Positions 17,511-25,265 of a stretch of DNA of 64,000 nt are shown here, piece after piece. The notes below the pieces were generated by a model. The model did not search any database. It had not been told where the DNA came from and worked only from the letters and a program-made list of their open reading frames with translations. Location: assembly GCF_000308615.1 (NCBI RefSeq), contig NZ_BAGB01000169.1, positions 1 through 64,000 on the forward strand, written 5' to 3'. Numbering within the stretch: position 1 is the stretch's first letter; each line of letters starts with the position of its first letter. The position numbers and the translations under genes are program-made. This DNA comes from Nocardia jiangxiensis NBRC 101359. Its GTDB lineage: Bacteria; Actinomycetota; Actinomycetes; Mycobacteriales; Mycobacteriaceae.

Positions 17511-18767
17511 TCAGCCGCCGATCGCCGGGCTGGTGGCGAGAACATCGCGAAGCGAGACCCTCGGGTCCGCCAACGCGACCGGATCGACCGGGACGCGCGA
17601 AGCGATCAGTTTCTTCCCGCCCATGAAATCCTTCGGGCTGTTCGCAGTCTCCACCGCGCACACGGTTCCATCGGTTCGGAGGTGGAACAACGCGAAAGCG
17701 GCGGATGAGTCACCCAGCCGCGCTACGGTGGTGCTCCCCTCCTCCAGCAGACCGGCGATCTTCAGCTTCAGGTCGAACTGATCCGACCAGAACCACGGCG
17801 TCTCATGCGATCCCGGATCACCCCGGCCGATCACCGCTGCGGCGTGCTTGGCCTGCTCGACGGCGCTCGGAATGGATTCCAGACGATAGCGCCCATCGAG
17901 TGCGTCGTGCCGCCTGCGGGTGACATCACCGATGGCCAGGACGCCGGGCACATTCGTGCGCCCGACCCGATCCACGAGGATGCCGCCGTCGCAGGCCACG
18001 CCGCATTGCTGTGCCAGTTCGACATTCGGCACAGCACCGACACCGACCAGGGCGAAGTCGCAGGGCACCACCGTTCCGTCCGTGGCCTCGACCGCGGTGA
18101 CGTCCCCCTCCGCGGTCCGGAAGCCTGCCACGCCGAAATCGGTGATGACGTGAGTGCCCTTCGAACGGTGATACTCGGTGAGCCACTCGGACAGTTGAGC
18201 ACTGGCGACACGGGACAGAATGCGGCCTTCGCGTTCGATCACGACAACCGCGATACCTGTCGACCGGGCGACTGCCGCGACTTCCATGCCCACATATCCG
18301 CCTCCGATCACCGCCAGCGAATGCGCGCGTTCGAAAGCGTTGCCGAGCGCCTGCGCATCGGCGATCGTGCGCAGACTCATCACGCCGGCGGCATCACCCC
18401 CGGGCACCATCAGCTTGCGTGGCGTCGCGCCGGTCGCGATGACGACGGTCCCGTACCGGCGATACTCCCCGTTGTCGAGGTGCACCCGGCGCCCATCGGG
18501 ATCGATCCTGATGGCGCGCACTCCCAGGAGCAGTTCGATGTCGTTGGCCGCGTAGAAGTCCGGCGGTTTGAGCCACTGGATCATCGAGTCGTCGGTGAAC
18601 TTCTTCGACAGCGGCGGCCGGTGATACGGCGGATCGGGTTCCTCACCGACGACCGTGATCGCTCCGTCGAACTGTTGCTGCCGAAGCAGTGCGGCCAGCG
18701 TGCCGCCCGCATGCCCGGCGCCGACGATGACCACCGCGTCCGGCTGTCCCGCAGCGGAATTCGTCAC
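17511..18767 (-). CDS. Second FAD-dependent ferredoxin reductase
   Basis: 418 residues from GTG with a strong AGGAGG site. FAD loop VIVGAGHAGGTLAALL, the YHRPPLSKKF hallmark, second loop VIGGGYVGMEVAAV, and the GVLAIGDV motif near residue 275 are all present. It should reduce a [2Fe-2S] ferredoxin with NAD(P)H. The gene overlaps the membrane-protein stop upstream (GTGA) and is in line with a broken plant-type ferredoxin gene at 19185. No cytochrome P450 or oxygenase is attached, so its terminal acceptor is unclear. Confidence 0.88.
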   Translation of the reverse strand: MTNSAAGQPDAVVIVGAGHAGGTLAALLRQQQFDGAITVVGEEPDPPYHRPPLSKKFTDDSMIQWLKPPDFYAANDIELLLGVRAIRIDPDGRRVHLDNGEYRRYGTVVIATGATPRKLMVPGGDAAGVMSLRTIADAQALGNAFERAHSLAVIGGGYVGMEVAAVARSTGIAVVVIEREGRILSRVASAQLSEWLTEYHRSKGTHVITDFGVAGFRTAEGDVTAVEATDGTVVPCDFALVGVGAVPNVELAQQCGVACDGGILVDRVGRTNVPGVLAIGDVTRRRHDALDGRYRLESIPSAVEQAKHAAAVIGRGDPGSHETPWFWSDQFDLKLKIAGLLEEGSTTVARLGDSSAAFALFHLRTDGTVCAVETANSPKDFMGGKKLIASRVPVDPVALADPRVSLRDVLATSPAIGG

Positions 18768-19180
18768 TGTGCCACCTCCTCCGGGAGCGCCGAGTCATCC
18801 ATGTGCGTGCCTCGGCGGGCCAGGTAACGCTCTCGCGTGATGAGGTACACCGGAAATGCCATCGAGACACCGATGTACGACAGGACCAGGAAAAGAATTC
18901 CCACCCTGTACCCCATACCGATTCGTTTCGAATCGGTGACCACCCAGACCATGTACACGGCCCAGGCGATCAGCATGTCGATGCTCAGAAACGCGGCCGT
19001 GCCCCCCGCGTCGATCGCGTCGCCGAAGAATGCCCCCGGATTCAGGATGTTTCCGCCGGCGCGCATCCAGTCGAACGCCTGTGGCCAGGTCAACAGGAGC
19101 GCGGCGATACCTGCGACCAGGTAGGCGGCATGGCGGATATTCGTCCACGTCCAATAGTGCGACGATCGATAATTCGCCAT
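18764..19180 (-). CDS. Four-helix membrane protein, DUF2834-like
   Basis: 138 residues with about four hydrophobic segments. The pattern of GAFFGDAIDAGG, then SIDMLIAWAVYMVWVV, a basic SKRIGM turn and SYIGVSMAFPVYLITRER fits the DUF2834 family of small membrane proteins from memory. Function is unknown; the family often sits beside oxidoreductase genes. Its start is 4 bp from the end of the ferredoxin fragment and its stop overlaps the reductase start, so the three were one operon. Confidence 0.72.
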   Translation of the reverse strand: MANYRSSHYWTWTNIRHAAYLVAGIAALLLTWPQAFDWMRAGGNILNPGAFFGDAIDAGGTAAFLSIDMLIAWAVYMVWVVTDSKRIGMGYRVGILFLVLSYIGVSMAFPVYLITRERYLARRGTHMDDSALPEEVAQ

Positions 19181-19184
19181 GACA

Positions 19185-19508
19185 TCACCGGCTGTCGGCC
19201 ACGCGAACGTGGATCTCGCGGTCGTCGTCACCGACGACGAGTTGACAGGAGAGGCGAGACTCCCCGGTCGCACCCTCGAGATATTCGATGAGCTCGAGCT
19301 CTTCCTCGGTCGGTTCGGCGAAGCTGCCACCGTACTCCGCAGACAGGTAGACATGGCAGGTTGCGCAGGCGCAGCTGCCCCCGCACTCGGCGACAATGCC
19401 ACACCAACTTCGTGGAGGACTCAGGCACTTGCCGGTGCGCCTGACCTTCTCCTGACTTGCTGCGGTGCGTCGTGACGATTGTCGCGGCGCACCGTTTTTC
19501 CCTCGCAC
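19185..19508 (-). pseudogene. Plant-type [2Fe-2S] ferredoxin, C-terminal part, fused to unrelated N-terminus
   Basis: From the codon at 19398-19400 onward the frame is a normal ferredoxin: GIVAECGGSCACATCHVYL carries the C-x5-C-x2-C ligands and RLSCQL the fourth cysteine. Upstream of that codon the sequence is unrelated (36 residues from a GTG at 19508). The missing N-terminal strands are found on the opposite strand at 19526-19627 and end exactly where this part begins. The gene has therefore been cut at 19400/19401. The chimeric ORF is open but lacks half of the fold, so a functional ferredoxin is unlikely. Confidence 0.82.
19463..19499 (+). terminator. Terminator-like hairpin with T-run inside the rearranged segment
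   Basis: Arms CGGTGCG and CGCACCG enclose an 18-base interval and are followed by TTTTT on the + strand. No + strand gene ends just upstream in the present arrangement, so the element looks orphaned; it may have closed a gene that preceded the ferredoxin before the rearrangement. It is also inside the reading frame of the chimeric minus-strand ORF. Confidence 0.45.
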
Positions 19509-19525
19509 AGAAAGAAATACCGACG

Positions 19526-19630
19526 ATGCCCACAGTCACGTATCACCTGCCGGACGGATCCTCCTCTCGGGTCGAGGTCAACCGAGGACAAAGCATCATG
19601 AGCGCCTCCGTCGACAACAATCTTCCTTAG
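19526..19630 (+). pseudogene. Plant-type [2Fe-2S] ferredoxin, N-terminal 34 residues only
   Basis: The frame starts MPTVTYHLPDGSSSRVEV and runs to SVDNNLP before an immediate TAG. This is the N-terminal half of an adrenodoxin/plant-type bacterial ferredoxin. Normal family members continue with G-I-V-A-E-C, which is exactly the start of the fragment on the minus strand at 19400. Reversing the segment 19401-19627 would join the two halves in frame without gain or loss of a codon. The stop arises from the first base beyond the breakpoint. Confidence 0.82.
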
Positions 19631-19637
19631 CGCACTG

Positions 19638-20009
19638 TTGCAGCAGCGTATCGAGCAGCAACTCCGGCGCGCCACGGACACGTACGCGCAGGTGGTAGCC
19701 CTGCTCGGCCAGGTCGAGACGGTAGCGGCCGAGACCGGGCAATCCATCCCCCAGCCCCTCCGACCGCGGGGCATCGAACAGCGCACCCTCTCAGGAGCTG
19801 CGGCCCTGACATCCCGGGAACGCGAAGTTCTGGCTCATCTGTCGACGGGTGCGACGAATGTGCAGATCGCACGCAACCTGGTCGTCTCCGAGGCCACCGT
19901 CAAATCGCACCTCAAGCAGATCTCGAGGAAACTCGGCACCTCGAGTCGCGCCGCCGCCGTCGCGGCGTACGCACGAATGACCCAGGGAAATCTCGGATTT
20001 GCACCGTGA
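19638..20009 (+). CDS. LuxR-type DNA-binding protein lacking its sensor domain
   Basis: 123 residues from a TTG. A coiled-coil-like stretch (LQQRIEQQLRRATDTYAQVV) is followed by a complete LuxR helix-turn-helix, with LTSREREVLAHLSTGATNVQIA and SEATVKSHLKQI. Relatives in this window are about 345-363 residues with a GAF-like domain in front; here the frame begins just after where that domain should end, and the ferredoxin breakpoint at 19627 is only a few codons upstream. The downstream LuxR gene overlaps by four bases, so the original was probably a full-length member of a pair. It may still be translated from TTG, or be a remnant. Confidence 0.6.
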   Translation: MQQRIEQQLRRATDTYAQVVALLGQVETVAAETGQSIPQPLRPRGIEQRTLSGAAALTSREREVLAHLSTGATNVQIARNLVVSEATVKSHLKQISRKLGTSSRAAAVAAYARMTQGNLGFAP

Positions 20010-21097
20010 GTCCGAACTCGGCACGCGAGGCCATCGACACCCTTGTCCGACTCGATCATCATCTCCGCCGCAACCTCCAGCTCGAAGTACAACCGCCACA
20101 GGTGGTCACAGTGTCCGAGGCACTGCTCATGACGGAACGGACCGTCGCCTCGGCGCTCGCGGCGGGCCCTGCGCACTCGGACGTGGTAGCCGTCGAGCGA
20201 GCGCAAATCATTACTGAAGTTCTTGCCGCACAGTCGGATACGCGCAGCCTGATGCTGCGGACCCGATCGAGCCGAGCGGTTGCGGTCGGACCGTCGATCA
20301 TCCGTCTACGCGCCACGACCTCGGTCGACGCCTTGATTCGCCAGCTGTGCACCGAGCTGACCTCCGCTCTCGAATTCCGGTGCGCGAGTTACTCCATTAT
20401 TGATTTCGAGAGGTGCACGACGCATTGGCTGCATCCGCACGCCGACCGCGCGGCAGCACCGACCGCCACCGCGCGGCCACTGTCCGACGAGGAGATCCGG
20501 TGCGTCCGCGAGCGACGCTCGACCGTCATCGAGGCTGGCCCCGGCGGACGCGACGAGCCGATGGCGACACTGCTCGGTGCATCCAATTTCGTTGTGACGC
20601 CGATCATCATCCGTTCGGAGGTGCACGCACTGATCCACGCGGCGCGCGATCTCCCCTGGACGGCCGATACCGCCGACGCACAACTGCTCGACGTGGTGGC
20701 TTCGGCATTCGCTGTCATCCACCAACGCGAGACGCTGGCCGATCGCATGCAGCGTCAGCAACACGCGATCTACGCCGCGGCGCAGCAATTGGTCGCCGAC
20801 GCCGAGACACTCACGGACGGAGGATATCCCGATCTGGGCATCCAAGGCGGCACGCGACCTCAACCACACCAGACGGCCCGGTCCGACCGGGCGCTGACCG
20901 AACTGCTGACTCCGCGTGAATCCGACGTACTGGAACTCATCGTCGCCGGAGCGTCCAACACCGAGATCGCCGAGCAATTGGTCATCACGGTCGAAACCGT
21001 GAAGTCGCACGTCAAGCGGGTGCTACGCAAGCTCGGTGCGGTCAACCGCTCCGAGGTGATCTCGCTCTACCTCGCCCAACGCAGGCCTCCGTCGTAG
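20006..21097 (+). CDS. LuxR-family regulator with GAF-like sensor domain
   Basis: 363 residues from a GTG overlapping the previous stop. Residues about 95-245 look like a GAF-type sensor (VVTPIIIRSEVHALIHAARD). A coiled-coil linker (RMQRQQHAIYAAAQQLV) follows, then the LuxR domain at the C-terminus with LTPRESDVLELIVAGASNTEIA and TVETVKSHVKRVLRKLGA. It lacks the phospho-acceptor receiver of two-component regulators, so it probably binds a small molecule. It is the second member of a tandem pair, as at 60239-62319, and lies next to acyl-CoA genes. Confidence 0.85.
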   Translation: MSPNSAREAIDTLVRLDHHLRRNLQLEVQPPQVVTVSEALLMTERTVASALAAGPAHSDVVAVERAQIITEVLAAQSDTRSLMLRTRSSRAVAVGPSIIRLRATTSVDALIRQLCTELTSALEFRCASYSIIDFERCTTHWLHPHADRAAAPTATARPLSDEEIRCVRERRSTVIEAGPGGRDEPMATLLGASNFVVTPIIIRSEVHALIHAARDLPWTADTADAQLLDVVASAFAVIHQRETLADRMQRQQHAIYAAAQQLVADAETLTDGGYPDLGIQGGTRPQPHQTARSDRALTELLTPRESDVLELIVAGASNTEIAEQLVITVETVKSHVKRVLRKLGAVNRSEVISLYLAQRRPPS

Positions 21098-21181
21098 CGG
21101 AGCCGATCCTCATCCCCGGATGCCGAAGGTTGGCGCGCGAGGTTACGGACATGCCCCCACATATGGACTAATGTTACTATA

Positions 21182-21892
21182 GGTAGGACCATAAGAAATA
21201 TCATCTCCCACGGTGTCCCGCGCATCGTCATCGTCGGACGCAACGAACAACGCGGCGAACACGCCAAGTCGCTCATCGAGCAGCACGGCGCGAAAGTCGC
21301 GTTCGTCCAGGGGAATGCGATCGATCCGGACGCGGCACAAGATATCGCCACACAGGCCGAGGGCCTGCTGGACAGCATCGATATCCTCGTGTGCTCGACC
21401 GCGGCCGATGTCACACCCGAACTCTTCGCCAAGATTCCCACCGAGGACATCGCAACCATCTACAACCACATCGCGCTGCCATCGATGCACATGGCCAGCA
21501 CAGTGCTACCGGCGATGCGGCGGCAACGCCGCGGCGTCGTGGTCGATCTCGCCTCCGACGCGGGGAAGACCGCCACCCCGGGAGAGGCCGTCATCGGCGC
21601 CGCGAAGGCCGGGATCACGATGTTCACCAGGACGATCGCGATCGAGGGCAAACGGAGCGGGATCCGCGCCAACGTGCTGACGCCTGCGCTGGTGAACGAA
21701 ACCGGCTCGACCGAACGCATCACCGGTGACGGTTTCGGTGCGAAGTTGTTCGCCAAGGCCGCACAGCAAGCGCACCTCGGAGTGCCGGTCGCCGACGACA
21801 TCGCCGCACTCGCGGTGTTCCTGTGCCGTCCCGAGGCCGCGCGCATCACCGGTCAGGCCATCAGCGTGAACGGTGGTATCTCCGCAGCCTGA
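21182..21892 (+). pseudogene. 5'-truncated SDR dehydrogenase
   Basis: From RNIISHGVPRIVIVGRNEQRG onward the frame is a typical short-chain dehydrogenase: IDILVCSTA, then a VVVDLASDAGK strand and the C-terminal TGQAISVNGG. The first 20-25 residues with the TGGxxGIG cofactor loop are absent; upstream codons run through a FadR-like operator (21185-21195) and contain no ATG or GTG start. The catalytic Tyr-x3-Lys position also reads VIGAAK, with isoleucine-glycine in place of tyrosine context. A deletion seems to have joined the promoter directly to the gene body, so the product is non-functional. Confidence 0.72.
21185..21195. promoter_or_regulatory. FadR-like operator, copy 1
   Basis: AGGTAGGACCA matches 8 of the 10 fixed bases of the palindrome TGGTCNGACCA. 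It lies at the junction with the truncated SDR, so the operator outlived the 5' end of the gene it controlled. One of the weaker copies. Confidence 0.5.
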
Positions 21893-22170
21893 CCTCGCGG
21901 AACTCGCAGGGCTCGCACGGTCCACGGTTCTCCGGAAGTCACCTCTGGGTGAGTACCGGATTACGCCGAAGGGGGGACGTGCAGACCGGCACGTGGTCGC
22001 ACAATCGAGTGGGCAACAGAGGAGACCAGGATGATGCAGTGCCGCGTCACGTCAGGTGATACCAGTGCACGGTCGACGGGTGCACTTCGCACTCGCAGTC
22101 GGACTGCCGCGCTCGTTTGCGTCCGTCCGAAGCCAACACCGGGGCCCGCGGGCGAGGCGCCGAGCAAGTA

Positions 22171-22389
22171 ATGGATACGAAGTGGATTCCGCTCGACGGC
22201 GATGTGCATTTGCGGATTTGGCTGGCCGACACACCGCTGGACTACGCGACAACTGCGACCGCTGCCCGTCACTTCGTCGACGACTGCGAACGTCGACACT
22301 GGTACACATTGGAGCTGGTCGATTCTACGGTCGCGAAATGCCGGCTGCTACCCCGACTTCCCTGCGAACGACTGTTCGACGGCCCCTGA
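22171..22389 (+). CDS. Small protein of unknown function
   Basis: 72 residues from ATG: a tryptophan-rich start (MDTKWIPLDGDVHLRIWLAD), then a predicted helix with ARHFVDDCERRHWYTLELVD. No signal peptide or membrane segment. I do not recognise it, but the composition (regular helix/strand pattern, low arginine run content) is that of a real protein rather than a shadow. It stands alone between the truncated SDR and the transglycosylase gene. A ribosome site is weak (GAGCAAG). Confidence 0.45.
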   Translation: MDTKWIPLDGDVHLRIWLADTPLDYATTATAARHFVDDCERRHWYTLELVDSTVAKCRLLPRLPCERLFDGP

Positions 22390-22632
22390 TCGCATGCAGC
22401 GCCGCAACACCTTCTCATCCTTCACGGAAGATGTTGCAGCAGAGGCTATTCGAAATAAACCAATGCCCCCTGCGACGGCCGGTCCCGGCCGGCCGGCCGC
22501 CACCCGCGAGGGGTAGGAACACCACTCGTCCGGGTGATGCGAATTTCACAGCAGTTCATGAGAATATCTCTCGTATGAGTGACATCCATGAATTGCGAAG
22601 AAATAATCGCAATGCAGGAGGGGCAACCAACG

Positions 22633-23961
22633 ATGCCGGACCCATTTTCTGTGATCGCCACTATAGTATCGACTACTACGGGCGCCGTCGATAATTCGAA
22701 TCTGCCGCCCGATATCAAAATGTCAGCCCGGGACACGATCACCTCGGGTGGCGATATCGCCACCTCGTTCAGCATCCAGTTGAACAATGGTGTTTCCCGA
22801 CTGCCGGACCCGGCGCGTCGAACCGTACAGGACGGCATCGACCGGGCATCCGAACAGTTCGCGCGCCTGGTACCGCCGGGCACCGAGCAGGCTGCGGATT
22901 CGCGTGCTTCCCGCAATCCCGGCCCACGCGCGGGCACTCCGATGACGCCGATCGCACCGAGGGCCGAATCGGCACCCGCGCCGTCCCCGGCCGACAACGG
23001 TCCTGCGGCGGATTATGCGTCGATTCCGCCGATGGACGCTGCCGCTATCCCATACGTGAGCAGTGAGGCAGACATCGCTGTGTTCGTCCCCTGGTTCCGA
23101 AAGGCCGGCGCTCTGTGCGCGGGGATCAAGGCCCCGACCCTGGCGGCACTGTACGCGGCGGAAAACGGATTCCGCTACGGACCGACGGCCCCCGTATCAC
23201 CGGCGGGCGCCATGGGACCCGGACAATTCATGCCCGCCACCTGGGCGCGATACGGCAAGGATGTGCACGGCGACGGCACACCTGACGTCTTCGACGTCGG
23301 CGACTCGGTCATGGCCTCCGGTCATCTGCTGTGTGACACCTATCAACAGATCGAGCAGTGGAAACTGCACGGTGCGGTACGGGGCGACACCCTTTCGCTC
23401 GTCCTCGCCGCTTACAACGCCGGTGCCGGTGCCGTGCTGCGATCGGGCGGAATGCCCACCGGTAGCCCGGATTACGAGCATCAGACCACGCCGTACGTAT
23501 CCCGGATCCTTGCTACCCAGGGACGATACGACTGGATCTCCTCCGATGACTATCTGTTGCCTGCGGCCGCGAACCCCAGTGTCACCGACCTCGGTCTCCG
23601 TATCGTGGACGAAGCCTCGAGGTACCTCGGCCTGCCTTATGTGTGGGGCGGCGGCGGGAGCGATGGGCCCACCATGGGCGGATTCGACTGTTCCGGTCTG
23701 ACCTCCTTCGCGGTGCACGCCGCGACGGGCGGGCGGATCACGCTGCCCCGGACTTCGCAACTTCAATGGCGAATCGGCCGTGAGGTCGCCCTGTCCGCAG
23801 CCGCACCGGGCGATCTGCTGTTCGGCAACTGGGGCCCGGACGGCCCCGGACATGTCGCGATCTACCTCGGAAACGGCATGATGGTCCAGGCACCCACCAC
23901 TGGCGATGTCGTCCGTATCAGCCCAGTGACGCCAGGCATGCGCGCTCGCCACGCACTCTGA
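22633..23961 (+). CDS. Lytic transglycosylase plus NlpC/P60 endopeptidase
   Basis: 442 residues, started at the ATG behind AGGAGGGG; a GTG 18 codons upstream is possible but lacks a site. A low-complexity proline/alanine segment (about 75-130) is followed by an SLT-like transglycosylase domain (about 140-290; AAENGFRYGPTAPVSPAGAMG and VLAAYNAGAGAV) and an NlpC/P60 domain (about 315-440; Cys in GGFDCSGLTSFAVHAA, His in GPGHVAIYLG). It would cleave peptidoglycan glycan and peptide bonds. No signal peptide is visible, which is odd for a cell-wall enzyme. Such two-domain hydrolases are common in conjugative elements and prophages; no other such genes are adjacent. Confidence 0.82.
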   Translation: MPDPFSVIATIVSTTTGAVDNSNLPPDIKMSARDTITSGGDIATSFSIQLNNGVSRLPDPARRTVQDGIDRASEQFARLVPPGTEQAADSRASRNPGPRAGTPMTPIAPRAESAPAPSPADNGPAADYASIPPMDAAAIPYVSSEADIAVFVPWFRKAGALCAGIKAPTLAALYAAENGFRYGPTAPVSPAGAMGPGQFMPATWARYGKDVHGDGTPDVFDVGDSVMASGHLLCDTYQQIEQWKLHGAVRGDTLSLVLAAYNAGAGAVLRSGGMPTGSPDYEHQTTPYVSRILATQGRYDWISSDDYLLPAAANPSVTDLGLRIVDEASRYLGLPYVWGGGGSDGPTMGGFDCSGLTSFAVHAATGGRITLPRTSQLQWRIGREVALSAAAPGDLLFGNWGPDGPGHVAIYLGNGMMVQAPTTGDVVRISPVTPGMRARHAL

Positions 23962-24084
23962 ATCCATTGCGGCGCAAACCAACCCCGAGAACAGGTGCAG
24001 CACACTTCTCACCGACCGGCAGTCGACCCACGCCGATTGCCGGTCACCGCTCAGGCCGCGAGCCGGTGACGCGGATGCGGCTCG

Positions 24085-24868
24085 CTACTGATACCGCGCC
24101 GCATAAGACGGCAGCGGCGCCTCGGCGGCATTCCAGTTCGCCGGGTTCAGCAACCCGGCCGACACTGCTGTCAGAGTCGCCTGAAACCCGGTCGCACCCG
24201 ACCAATCCACCTGAGGCAGTGCGAGTTGTGAACACAGCGAGCGATCGACACGGTCCGCGTCGGCCGGACCCCGGTGCGCTAGCGCATCCAGCACCAATCC
24301 GTATGCGGCCGAATCGGTCACGAGCAACCCATGACCGGCTATCCGGCCAGGGCGGTACCACCGAGCGGTGCAGCCAATCCGATCACGTCGGACGCGACGT
24401 CGGCGACCTGCGGCCAGAACTTCGCGATCCGGAAGGCCATGACGCCGCCCTGACTGTGCCCGAGGACCGCGATCGGCCGGCCGGACACCCGGTGGGCATA
24501 CAGCGCCGCATATGCGGCATATTCCGCCGACGTCGCAAAAGAGCCGAGGGCGCGGTCCGGCAGTGCCACGGTACAGACTCCGTAGCCCGCCGATGGAAGC
24601 GCTCTTGCGTAGTTCCATGACCACACCTCTGCAGGTGTGCCGCCGGTACCGGGGATGAGCAGCACGGTCGGCCGTCCCGATCGAGCGCCGTTGTCGCATT
24701 GCACGGCGCGTGCCAACTGCTCGGCAGGCACAGTGAAACCAGGCTCCGGCCCATCGGCCAGAACAGCCTGGGCCCACCCCAGCTCACCACGAGCCCCGCG
24801 GCGACGGCGCCAATCAAGAGACGAACCATTCGCATTCGGCACTCCATGAACATCTTCGGGAAGATCAC
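24085..24868 (-). pseudogene. Secreted lipase (LipA/EstA-like), frameshifted and internally deleted
   Basis: Three frames must be combined. A signal-like start (MRMVRLLIGAVAAGLVV, ATG at 24835) lies in one frame. The central hydrolase part (PTVLLIPGTGGTPAEVWSW and the nucleophile GHSQGG) lies in a second frame that ends at a stop after GLAAPLGGTALAG. The C-terminal part (GHGLLVTDSAAYGLVLDALAH) lies in a third. Between the second and third parts, the region that normally holds the catalytic Asp is missing. The gene is dead unless sequence errors are involved. Confidence 0.78.
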
Positions 24869-24956
24869 GCTTGGTCAGCGACCGGCGCGACGCAGCTGGG
24901 TCCTCACGATTCGGCTCCTGCGTGATGCATATCACTGATTTGACATACTATATTTA

Positions 24957-24967
24957 TGGTCCGACCT
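24957..24967. promoter_or_regulatory. FadR-like operator, copy 2
   Basis: TGGTCCGACCT matches 9 of 10 fixed bases of TGGTCNGACCA. A -10-like TATAGT follows directly at 24968-24973, the placement seen at several other copies. The gene now behind it is only a CoA-transferase remnant; the intact crotonase operon starts 300 bp further on. Confidence 0.65.
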
Positions 24968-24984
24968 TATAGTCTCCGCCGCAG

Positions 24985-25164
24985 GAGGCCGATATCCCCA
25001 CGGCGCCGGTCCGCTCCTTGCGGGAGGTCATCGATGACCCCGTCCTGCGTGACCGTGGAATGATCACCGAGATCACCGAGATCGGCGAATCGGACCGAGC
25101 GTGCACCGTGCTCGGCAGCCCATTGCTCGGATCGACGAACGCCATACGCGCCCCCGATCACCCT
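24985..25164 (+). pseudogene. CoA-transferase family III (CaiB/BaiF) C-terminal remnant
   Basis: The frame reads EADIPTAPVRSLREVIDDPV, continues LRDRGMITEI and ends near a LGSPLLGSTNAIRAP stretch. This is the conserved C-terminal pattern of class III CoA-transferases (IPxxPV, DPxxRxRGM, LGSP). The catalytic N-terminal 300 residues are missing: a TAG in frame lies at 24970-24972, and no start is available. It sits between two operators, in front of an intact crotonase operon, and is best read as debris of a deleted operon gene. Confidence 0.6.
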
Positions 25165-25201
25165 TGCGTGCAGGACTCGGCTAACGTTACTGTTGTGCAA
25201 A

Positions 25202-25220
25202 TGGTCAGTCCTAATGACCA
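25202..25220. promoter_or_regulatory. FadR-like operator, copy 3 (extended)
   Basis: Two good half-sites, TGGTC and GACCA, lie 9 bases apart instead of 1, and the left half also forms a weaker standard-spacing site (TGGTCAGTCCT). It precedes the crotonase start by 46 bp and is the promoter-proximal site of that operon. Confidence 0.6.
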
Positions 25221-25265
25221 GAACCCTGCACACCTGATCATCGAACGGAAGGACACCGGAGTCTG

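Noticed and set aside
19390..19637. Inverted repeats at the ends of the flipped ferredoxin segment, as a phase-variation switch would need.
   Set aside because: The flanks of 19400/19401 and 19627/19628 share no clear inverted sequence, so a site-specific invertase is not supported by sequence.
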